Shown in pieces: positions 1-7,300 of a DNA stretch of 9,710 bases (position 1 is its first letter; each line of letters starts with the position of its first letter). The stretch is from Blastocatellia bacterium (GTDB lineage: Bacteria; Acidobacteriota; Blastocatellia; Chloracidobacteriales; JADJPF01). The position numbers were made by a program, and so were the translations under genes. The DNA lies in assembly GCA_016789295.1 (NCBI GenBank), contig JAEUQL010000102.1:1-9710 (forward strand), read 5' to 3'. The notes below the pieces were generated by a model, which did no database searches, was not told the DNA's origin, and worked only from the letters and a program-made list of their open reading frames with translations.

Positions 1-234
1 TATCGATACCTCAAAAACTTAAAACCTTAACTCTTTTGGTCTGGCTCAACCTGAAAGGATTTAGCAAGTGCCTTGTATACTATTGACGTAAAGTAAGCAC
101 GAAAGAGATCTATTCTGTTTGGCAGTACAAAAATAGCTTGCCAAGGCTATAAAATAAAGCTACTAAAAGAACATCTTTGCGTGTGCTTGCCTAGTTTGCG
201 AACAGCTCTACTGGGTAGAGAAAGGTGAATAGTA

Positions 235-270
235 TTGACATCCTCCACACGATAAATCGTGAGGATTAAT
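235..270 (-). mobile_element. Terminal hairpin of an IS200/IS605 (TnpB-type) element
   Basis: On the plus strand the motif TTGACATCCTCC leads into an imperfect hairpin and ends in GAGGATT. The outer stem ATCCTC (240-245) pairs with GAGGAT (261-266), three bases bulge (246-248), and the inner stem ACGAT (249-253) pairs with ATCGT (256-260). From established knowledge, right ends of many tnpB-carrying IS1341/IS605-like elements, read in tnpB orientation, have a hairpin followed by GGAGGATGTCAA. That is what the minus strand shows here, so the element would have pointed leftwards. No tnpB reading frame remains next to it, so it is a solo end, a remnant, or a small non-autonomous derivative. A TnpB fragment in the same orientation lies at 3148-3275. 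Confidence 0.6.
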
Positions 271-663
271 CTATTAGACTCTATTAGCTTAAACAGCCAG
301 TTCAAGGAACCGGTCAAAAATCCTAAAATGTGCAGCAGCCATCCAAAACAGCATAATGTAGTATTAGCTGACTAACTTTCCTCTTTCCCAGAGGTGATAG
401 TTCTAGCACGAAATCACCAAAGTTACCGCCTTACGTCAATGCGATTTTTCGTGACTGCAATGCAACCGTAGGATTTTCAAATCGCTTTTCGTATAAACTG
501 AAACTACAGAGTGTTGTGATTTTTCTGAGATTTTGGCCAACTCAGATTCTACTAGAATAAAAAGTATAAAGCTACATTTTTGTTCCAAACTTTTTGCAGA
601 ATTTCACTACTATTAGCTAGTTTTACCAGTTTTTAGATCAAAACCCACTATATTTAGTTTAGC

Positions 664-692
664 TTGCAAGATCGTCTCCAAGCTTGTACCTT
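664..692 (+). promoter_or_regulatory. Possible sigma70-like promoter of the M28 peptidase gene
   Basis: TTGCAA at 664-669 and TACCTT at 687-692 are separated by 17 bases and lie about 45 bases before the ATG at 736. The -10 match is only partial, so this is a weak call. The surrounding CTTGCAAG palindrome also occurs upstream of the coiled-coil gene on the minus strand (about 2723-2730). Confidence 0.25.
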
Positions 693-735
693 TCTACCAT
701 CTTCACAAAACCCTTTAATTTAAGGCTACTAATAT

Positions 736-2106
736 ATGAAGAAAAAAACTGTTCTCATACTACTATTTATCTTGCTACTGACCACAACCACTAGTGGAGA
801 TTTGAAGAAAAGATCTGCTGAAAATCCAAAGATCGCCAAAATTATTACTGAAATATCTCCCAGAAACATAGAGACCATTATTAAGAAGCTCGTAAGCTTT
901 CATACAAGACACACTCTATCAGATCAAGAGAGTGAAGCTGTTGGCATAGGAGCTGCTGCAAGGTGGATCAAAGCAGAGTTTGATCGTTACAGCCAAGAAT
1001 CTGGTAATAGACTTAAAGTAGAACTTGATGAAACGACTGTTGGGCCAGCTCCTAGAATCCCCAAAGCTACAAAACTTACCAACATTGTTGCAACACTTCC
1101 CGGTACAAAGCCTGAATCGTCTGATCGTATCTATGTTGTTAGTGGGCATTATGACTCAAGGGCATCAGATCCACTCGATGCTAAAAGCTTTGCCCCAGGA
1201 GCAAATGATGACGCTTCTGGAACTGCGGCTGTGATGGAGATGGCACGGGTGATGTCAAAATATGAGTTTGATGCCACCTTAGTGTTTATGGCCGTTGCTG
1301 GTGAAGAGCAGGGGCTTCACGGCTCCACACATTGGGCTGAAATGGCCAAAGAACGTAAGCTCAATATAGAAGGAATGATAACCAACGACATCATAGGCAG
1401 TTCCAAAGATGAGAATGGTCATATCAACAGAAATGAGGTACGACTTTTTGCTGAAGGGCTTTCAGTAACCTCACAAACACCTGCAGACCTACGCACAACT
1501 ATTCAGACTGGAGGTGAAAACGACACCCCAACAAGACAACTAGCCAGAAGAATCAAAGAGCTTGCAGAAGAGCACATTGTTGGTATGAAAGTAACTATAA
1601 TCTATCGCCGTGATCGCTATCTAAGAGGTGGAGACCACTCCCCTTTTCTTGATCGTGGCTATCCTGCAGTCAGAATGAGCGAACCTAACGAAGATTATAA
1701 GCACCAACATCAAGACGTGAGAAAAGAAGGTAATGTCCAGTATGGTGATCTACCAGAGTTTGTAGATTACCAATACGTAGCACGTGTAGCACGTGTTAAT
1801 GCTGCTGCGCTGGCTGGCCTTGCTCTCGCTCCAGCACCACCCAAAAAAGTTGAGGTGGAGACTATAAACCTTGAAAACAGTACTACTTTACGTTGGGAGG
1901 CCAATCAAGAAGCAGATTTAGCGGGTTATCAAATTGTCTGGCGCGAAACCACCGCACCAAATTGGCAGAAAAAACTCTTTGTTGGTAATGTCACCAGGTA
2001 CACAGTCAAAGGTATTTCAAAAGATAATTACCTTTTTGGAGTTCAGGCAGTTGATAAAGACGGTAACAGAAGCCTTGCTGTCTATCCAAAACCCTATCGC
2101 CAATAG
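736..2106 (+). CDS. Exported M28-family zinc peptidase with C-terminal Fn3-like domain
   Basis: Predicted secreted or envelope aminopeptidase/carboxypeptidase of family M28, using two zinc ions to cleave peptides. Residues 1-21 form a lysine-start, leucine-rich signal peptide. Metal-site motifs appear in order: GHYDSR with H138, GANDDASG with bridging D158, the GEEQGLHG block with general base E190 and ligand E191, MITNDI with D218, and GGDHSPF (H301) followed by KHQHQD, where H323 (or H325) is the last ligand. All expected residues are present, so the enzyme should be active. Residues about 368-456 look like one fibronectin type III domain (LRWEANQEADLAGYQIVW, then a YxFGVQAVDKDGNRS end), probably a binding or anchoring module. 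The start is the only one that keeps the signal peptide; a weak AAGG lies ten bases upstream. Its 3' end faces the convergent coiled-coil gene 75 bp away. The substrate is unknown. Confidence 0.9.
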   Translation: MKKKTVLILLFILLLTTTTSGDLKKRSAENPKIAKIITEISPRNIETIIKKLVSFHTRHTLSDQESEAVGIGAAARWIKAEFDRYSQESGNRLKVELDETTVGPAPRIPKATKLTNIVATLPGTKPESSDRIYVVSGHYDSRASDPLDAKSFAPGANDDASGTAAVMEMARVMSKYEFDATLVFMAVAGEEQGLHGSTHWAEMAKERKLNIEGMITNDIIGSSKDENGHINRNEVRLFAEGLSVTSQTPADLRTTIQTGGENDTPTRQLARRIKELAEEHIVGMKVTIIYRRDRYLRGGDHSPFLDRGYPAVRMSEPNEDYKHQHQDVRKEGNVQYGDLPEFVDYQYVARVARVNAAALAGLALAPAPPKKVEVETINLENSTTLRWEANQEADLAGYQIVWRETTAPNWQKKLFVGNVTRYTVKGISKDNYLFGVQAVDKDGNRSLAVYPKPYRQ

Positions 2107-2181
2107 ACTAACAGCTCAAGCGTTGAGTTACACAAAATTTATGACACTCTATTTGAGTCTCTCTTGGATGGAGATTTATAA

Positions 2182-2679
2182 TCAGCTAGCCAATTTCTGT
2201 TCTGTTTTTTCTATTCTTTCTTCAAGCTCATCCAGTCTCATTGCTTGATCACCCAGTTCTTTAATGATCAGATTAGAACGACGATTAGCACTCTTGTTTT
2301 CATGCTTAAGCTGCTTAAACTCTTCTAGCATCTCTGCTCTGAGATTGTTTATTTCAGTCTTCAACTCAACTTTTTGTTGAGCCAAAGCTTGCTCAAATTC
2401 AACTTTTTGTTGAGCCAAAGCTTGCTTAAATTCAGCTTTTTGCTGAGTTAAAGCATCTCTCAAAATCTCTTCAAACTCAGCCCTTTGTTGGGCTAAAGCG
2501 TCTCTAAGTATTTCAGCAAAAGCATTCAGCAAATTAGCATTGGTCTGTTTTGATTGTGCATCAACCCTGTTTTCTACCGTCTCCAGACGACTTTCTATAG
2601 ATTTTACTTTTGCAACTATTTTGTTTAATGTTTGGGTTTCGTCTTCGTTTGGCAGTGGTTGTTCATTATCTTGATTCAT
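2182..2679 (-). CDS. Small coiled-coil protein with hendecad repeats, function unknown
   Basis: A 165-residue, highly charged protein without signal peptide or membrane segment, so probably cytoplasmic. An acidic N-terminus (1-17) is followed by heptad-like helix at 18-45 (IVAKVKSIESRLETVENRV). The central repeat at 54-108 has the theme EF-x-x-ALAQQK in 11-residue steps, preceded by two longer versions containing EILRDAL. Coiled coil resumes at about 105-127 and 144-163. Eleven-residue steps suggest a nearly straight rod rather than a classic left-handed coil. The ATG is well supported by AGGAG seven bases upstream (in minus orientation). I do not recognise a named family; an oligomeric scaffold is only an inference. 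It is convergent with the peptidase, and mobile-element debris lies beyond its 5' side. Confidence 0.75.
   Translation of the reverse strand: MNQDNEQPLPNEDETQTLNKIVAKVKSIESRLETVENRVDAQSKQTNANLLNAFAEILRDALAQQRAEFEEILRDALTQQKAEFKQALAQQKVEFEQALAQQKVELKTEINNLRAEMLEEFKQLKHENKSANRRSNLIIKELGDQAMRLDELEERIEKTEQKLAS
2368..2433. repeat. Two tandem 33-bp in-frame repeats inside the coiled-coil gene
   Basis: 2368-2400 and 2401-2433 are identical except for one base near the end (GCTCAAATTC versus GCTTAAATTC). A diverged third copy begins at 2434 (CTTTTTGCTGAG). Each unit encodes 11 residues of the EFxQALAQQKV theme. The near identity points to recent tandem duplication or ongoing copy-number change. Confidence 0.85.
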
Positions 2680-2928
2680 AGAGATTCTCCTTGCCGTCTA
2701 TTTTCTAGTCTTTACGTTCTTCTTGCAAGCTAGTTTTCTGAGATTTCGTGTAAGCTCCAAGGTATGTTCGATTTTGGGATTAGCATTTTTCAGAAATGGA
2801 CAGTGGAGAGTTTTACAAGCTAGCAACTTAAACCCTATAAAACATCTATTTTCACTAAGTTAGCTAATCTAGTCTACTTTGGCACGTATGTTGCTGAACT
2901 CCCTTTTCACAACCTCAAGTTTGGAGCT

Positions 2929-3147
2929 TTAAGCGATGTAGAGCATTGACTTAATGCTTATTCTCATCCTCCTTTTAGTTAGTTCTCTTACTTTCTGCTT
3001 AAACTTCTCTACAGCTTTTGGAGCTATTCTTTACTTCGCTTGCTTTTGATGAGAAGCTGTAGCCTAAGAACTTCCTATCTTTTGGCTTTCCTACTCCGCT
3101 TTTGGCTGGATTGAGTTTTTGCGTAATGTATTTATACTTTCCATAAT
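2929..3147 (-). pseudogene. Decayed group II intron reverse transcriptase/maturase fragment
   Basis: Read on the minus strand in more than one frame, this stretch matches the last reverse transcriptase block and start of the maturase (X) domain of LtrA-type proteins. It begins IMESI, then after a frameshift KYITQKLNPAKSGVGKPKDR followed by KFLGYSF, the hallmark (N..KS.V.....KFLG.SF) of group II intron RTs. That frame stops at 2999-3001. An overlapping frame continues APKAVEKFKQKVRELTKRR, the conserved post-RT segment, and ends MRISIKSMLYIA with a stop at 2929-2931. The palm with the YADD active site, the rest of the maturase domain and the HNH domain are missing, and no group II domain V hairpin was spotted, so it is dead. 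Its 5' side adjoins a TnpB fragment directly. Confidence 0.75.
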
Positions 3148-3275
3148 GCCCCAAGCACTATGTAGAATGGCAGCATTAAGACCTGCTTTAGCTTTACTAC
3201 CATTGGGTAAATATCTACCATTGCCATCCTGCTTTGGCCTGGCAGCACCGCACTTCTTCTTATTGCGTTGTTTCT
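3148..3275 (-). pseudogene. TnpB (IS605 OrfB) internal fragment
   Basis: The minus strand reads KKQRNKKKCGAARPKQDGNG, then RYLPNG and AKAGLNAAILHSAWG. This matches the TnpB/IS1341-type segment with the pattern KxxRGRFLPNGAAAKSGLNxxILDSAWG that precedes the C-terminal zinc finger. The N-terminal wedge/REC part, the catalytic RuvC parts and the CxxC zinc finger are all missing. The sequence changes after SAWG into group II RT homology. The fragment abuts the stop codon of the transporter gene (3282-3284), so it lies immediately 3' of that gene in the same direction. TnpB is the RNA-guided nuclease of IS200/IS605 elements; this copy cannot function. Confidence 0.7.
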
Positions 3276-3281
3276 TCTGGA

Positions 3282-4178
3282 TTACTGAAAGCTGAGGTCT
3301 GTATCCTCTTTCTTGGTTTCACTCACCAGTTGAAGGGTACAGACGCCAGCAAGTATAAGCCCGTAACTGATTAGTTCTCTTAGATTAGGAATTGACTGTG
3401 TAAAGATTGACTGAAAAAGCACTCCCCAAATCAAAGTACTCAAACCAAAAGCACTTGCTAAAGACGCTCGCAGATGCATATAAGCAAAAGTCATAAAAAC
3501 CTGTCCGAGTAGTCCTGTCAAACCAACACCAAAAACTACTGCAAGATCCTGCTTTGGAACTAACCAAGAAGTTGTGGGCGCAAGTGGAGCGGCAAATACA
3601 GTCATCAAACTCATGCACCAGACCACAAGAGAAGGGCTAAATTTTAATGCAGCTCTTCTAAGGGCTAGCTGTGCAATGCTGACACAGAGTGCTCCAAAAA
3701 ATCCAACAGCAGCAATTGTTGATGATATTCCGCTTCTGTAGAGTGTTAACGCTCCAAAAACTGTTAACATAATAGCTGCTGCTTCACGAACTGTTATCTT
3801 CTCTCCAAATAGTCTCCAAGAAAGCAATGTAACAAGCACAGGAGCAAGATTTGACAGTGCTGTAGCAGTTCCAACTTTTGTATGTTGTAGATTCCAGAAT
3901 AGGCATAGCATAGCAGTAGCACCAGCAGCACTTCTTATCCAGAGCGATGTGGCTTGTTTTGTTAGTAATAACTTCAAGTGTCTGCCTACAAAAGGCAAAA
4001 GAACAAAGCAACAGAAAAGCCCTCTTAAAAAAACAAGTTCTGCAGATGGAGTTTTACTGCTAAGATTTACTAAAAAACTCATCAGCCCAAACGAGAATCC
4101 TGACAGAATACTGAAGAGAAAACCAAGACGAGAATCTGCAGTGTCACTAATTGAAACTGAACCGGCTGTATGGCGCAT
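3282..4178 (-). CDS. EamA/DMT-family transporter (10 TM)
   Basis: A 298-residue inner-membrane protein of the drug/metabolite transporter superfamily. Ten hydrophobic segments lie at about 18-38, 47-64, 80-97, 104-122, 131-147, 152-172, 183-200, 211-233, 241-260 and 268-285, forming two five-helix EamA repeats. Family hallmarks include the SAELVFLRGLF segment in helix 2, ALSNLAPVLVTLLSWRLFGEK at the helix 4 end (about 107-126), and the second-repeat GLLGQVFMTFAYMHLRAS region (about 222-239). EamA proteins usually export amino acids, nucleotides or other metabolites; the substrate cannot be read from sequence. The ATG at 4176-4178 lacks a clear Shine-Dalgarno, but no later methionine would keep helix 1. 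A promoter with an embedded palindrome lies about 80 bp upstream, so expression is probably repressor-controlled. TnpB debris follows the stop. Confidence 0.88.
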   Translation of the reverse strand: MRHTAGSVSISDTADSRLGFLFSILSGFSFGLMSFLVNLSSKTPSAELVFLRGLFCCFVLLPFVGRHLKLLLTKQATSLWIRSAAGATAMLCLFWNLQHTKVGTATALSNLAPVLVTLLSWRLFGEKITVREAAAIMLTVFGALTLYRSGISSTIAAVGFFGALCVSIAQLALRRAALKFSPSLVVWCMSLMTVFAAPLAPTTSWLVPKQDLAVVFGVGLTGLLGQVFMTFAYMHLRASLASAFGLSTLIWGVLFQSIFTQSIPNLRELISYGLILAGVCTLQLVSETKKEDTDLSFQ

Positions 4179-4256
4179 TTGTCGATTTTACTTGTCTTTA
4201 TGCAGTGCTTGCGAGATATTTTACCGAACCTAGCAACCATTCTCGACCTTTAACCG

Positions 4257-4285
4257 AAAATATGAATGAATGTACATTCAGTCAA
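4257..4285 (-). promoter_or_regulatory. Sigma70-type promoter of the EamA transporter gene
   Basis: On the minus strand TTGACT (-35, 4280-4285) and TATTTT (-10, 4257-4262) are separated by exactly 17 bases. The predicted start near 4250 gives a leader of about 70 bases before the ATG at 4178. This is the best-looking promoter in the window. The spacer is almost wholly occupied by a palindrome (separate entry). Confidence 0.6.
4263..4284. promoter_or_regulatory. 22-bp palindromic operator, TetR-type
   Basis: The site is centred between 4273 and 4274. TGAATGT (4267-4273) and ACATTCA (4274-4280) form a perfect 14-bp palindrome, and the outer TGA (4263-4265) and TCA (4282-4284) extend it to 22 bp with a single mismatched pair (4266/4281). 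It sits in the spacer between the -35 and -10 boxes of the minus-strand promoter, where a repressor dimer would block polymerase. TGAATG/CATTCA half-sites resemble operators of some TetR-family repressors, such as the Bacillus FadR box. No TetR gene is in the window. The site ends 42 bp before the PLD start codon, so it could also control that gene. Confidence 0.6.
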
Positions 4286-4326
4286 AATTTAACTATTTTT
4301 AATAACAGCTATTTAATGAGGAGCAT

Positions 4327-7300
4327 ATGGTAGTTCGAGATGTAAGAACAAGCAGTAGTGAAGCTATAGATTCACTTCTACGCAACCTAGAGCCAATGCC
4401 ACAAGCTGAAACTAAGCAAGAATCAGCAGTTGAAGCTTTAAGCCAGCCAGACACAGGGCGTGAGCAACGGCTCTCTTCACAGTTTACAAGGAGCCGTTTC
4501 AGTGTTGGTAGCAGCATGGTTCAGAGCCAACTTGCTGCGATGCTTACACAAAAACTTGAGCAACGCAGCGGATTTAGTAATGAGCAGGTAGCAGCTTTTA
4601 TCAACAGTATATCGAATGCTGCTCGCCGTGCCGATCTACCCAAACAGCAACAAGCAGAGAGATCTCTTGTAGAAGTTCGTCAACTCTTTGAAAGTGGGAT
4701 GGGGCAAGCAAAGGCAGAAGTTGGCAAAGTCCTCAGTCGTGTTAGTGAGGTGATAGAAAAACCAACTGCAGATGTTAATAAGATACTCGACACCTTTGCC
4801 CAAACTACTCAACTTCTTAAAGAGATTTCTGTTTCAGCAAACGAAACTCTATCTGAGCCAAGTGCAAAAGAAAGGTTAGCAGAAATAGGATTTGCACAAA
4901 CAACTATCAAGAAGCTTAGTGACAGTGCAGCAAACCGTCTTGTAGGACTTGATGAAGCTACTTTGAAAGAAGTTTCAAAACAGAACACTACAGTTGAACA
5001 AGCCTTTGGTGAAAAGATCGAAAGTCTACCTCAAGAAACTTATGACAAACTCCGTTCTTTGCCAGCTTCTGAACAATCACGTATAGGTAAGTTGAGCAGA
5101 GACGAAATGATCAGCCAGTTAAATAGTCCTATTCCAGTTCCTCCTACAAGTGATGATGCAGCAGCAGCCAAAGCAAAACTTTCAGAGATAGGTTTTGCAC
5201 AGACGACCATCAGAAAGTTAAGTGATAATGCAGCCGTCAGAGTCTCAAGACTCAATACAGATTTGCTAAAGGGTATAGCCAAACAGAATATGAGTATTGA
5301 GCAAGCATTTGCTGCCAAGATCGAGACTCTACCCGAATCGGTCTATCAAAAACTAAAATCACTTTCTGCACAAGAGCAAGCAAGAGTAGCAAAGCTTACA
5401 GGCGAAGAGATAGTGGCTGAACTTGGCAAGACAGCTCCAGATACCGGTGTCAAGATACACGCTATGCCAAACGCTTCTCCGGAACCTCTGCTAGATGCTA
5501 TAAACAAAGCAAAAGAGAATATCGACTTATCTGTCTATCTATTTACGAGTCCAACAATCACAGACGCTCTCAAAGCTGCTGCTGCACGTGGTGTCAAAGT
5601 AAGTGTAATGCTTGAACCTGAAGTAGTAGGTATCAAAGATGCAAACGTAGCAAAGACCGAAGAGCTTCGTGCAGCAGGAATAGAGGTGAAAGATACTCCA
5701 CCAGAGTTTAGCCAAGGCAATAAAGTTGATCACGCAAAGTTTATGGTGGTAGATAAAAAAGAGCTTCTTTTTGGAACCGGTAATTTGGTAAAAGGTGGGT
5801 TAGGTGAAGTTAAGCCCGGCACACCAGAAAATGAGATAAATGGCCGCCGTTTCAATCGAGACTTCTGGGTTACCGATACTCGGTCAACTGCTGTGGGTGA
5901 AGCTCAGAAACTTTTTGATGCAGATTGGAACCGTGAAACTACTTCTGGAACTAACTTCAAATATCTAGTTGTAACTCCAGACAATGCTAGCCAAAAGCTA
6001 TTTGATCTGATAGATGGAGCTAAAGATCGGCTCTATGTCTACAACCAATCGCTTAGTGATGCAACTGTCATAGATAAACTGATAGCAGCAAAGCAACGTG
6101 GTGTAGATGTTAAAGTGATTGTTAACGACCCACGCTCGGCAGATGACAAGAACGTAGCGGCTAGGCAGAAGCTTGAAACAGCAGGTATAGAAGTTGGTTA
6201 CTATCGTAAATATACACTTCACGCAAAAGCTATTGTAGCCGACAACAAGTCATTTATTGGTTCGCAGAACTTCACTAATGGCGGGCTTTACAACAACCGA
6301 GAATTTGGTGAGATATTTGAAGACCCTGCTACAACCAAACAGCTTGCAGACATATTTGTAGAAGACTTCAAAACTACAGGCGTGGTCACTGGTGATAAGA
6401 CACAAGCACTAGAAACAGTTCAGATTCATCGTATGCCAGAATCTACCAACTATCCTATAGTAGCTGCTATAAACAGTGCTACTAAGAGTGTAGATCTAGA
6501 AGTATATATTCTGACAGATCCTGGTGTAACAGACGCTCTCAAACTTGCAGCGAAGCGTGGTGTACAAGTGCGTGTGATGCTTGAACCAAAACCAATAGGT
6601 GAAAGTAGTTCCAATGAAGCAAAAGCTACAGAACTGAGAGAAGCAGGAATTGATGTCAAAGAGACACCTCCAGAATTTAACTCTAATTCGAATGTTGATC
6701 ACGCAAAATTTATGGTGATAGATGGGCGTGATCTGCTTTTTGGCACAGGCAATCTTGTAAAGAGTGGTTTGGGTGAGAGCTTGAAAGATGAATGGAACAA
6801 TAGAGACTTCTGGGTACAAGATACACGCTCATCAGCAGTCAAAGAAGCGGCTCTACTGTTTGAAAGAGATTGGAACAGACAGAGCACCTCAGACATAGAC
6901 TTTAAGCACCTTGTAGTAACACCTGATAACTCAAATTCTAGGATCACAGCTCTGATAGATAACGCAAAAGACCGGCTCTATGTCTATAACCAGACACTTA
7001 CCGATCCAAATATTGTTGAGCGCATAATTGCAGCCAAGGAACGTGGTGTAGATGTGCGTGTGCTACTTGGAAAACCAAAAGACAATGACCCAAACAAAAC
7101 TGCTTTTGATCGTTTCACAGCAGCAGGTATACAAGTAAACTACTTGACCAGAAACTATCTACACGCAAAAGGTATAGTCTCTGATAATAGTGCATTTATT
7201 GGCTCACAGAATTTCACTGGTGGTGGACTTATCAGAAACCGTGAAGTAGGCCAGATCTTCAACGACGCCAATATTGCTAACCAGCTTGTTACAACATTTC

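Larger units (their letters stand above)
1..735. other. Gene-free left flank with mobile-element debris
   Basis: No intact reading frame with a credible start and ribosome binding site is visible on either strand. The stretch holds a TnpB-type terminal hairpin at 235-270 (separate entry) and a small perfect hairpin at 206-220 (CTCTAC, loop TGG, GTAGAG). In plus-strand frame 3 from base 3 there is a stop-interrupted stretch that includes the words LLVWLNLKGFSKCLVYY and KVSTKEIYSVWQYKN, faintly like the C-terminal part of a DDE transposase. On the minus strand, about 290-360, another short broken stretch reads LFWMAAAHFRIFDRFLELAV before a stop. Both are too short and degraded to name. From 361 to about 660 I see nothing recognisable. 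A possible promoter for the peptidase gene lies at 664-692. Confidence 0.5.

Noticed and set aside
296..320. tRNA-like GTTCAAGGAACC stretch
   Set aside because: No acceptor stem, anticodon arm or correctly spaced T-arm can be built around it.
2115..2127. CTCAA-GCG-TTGAG hairpin as terminator of the M28 gene
   Set aside because: The stem is five weak pairs with a three-base loop and no T-run; too weak to call.
2368..2454. 33-bp direct repeats as a CRISPR array
   Set aside because: The units are adjacent with no spacers and encode in-frame 11-residue coiled-coil steps.
5535..7000. Minus-strand open frames inside the PLD gene
   Set aside because: They are mirror frames of the duplicated PLD coding sequence, lack RBSs and show no protein-like conservation.
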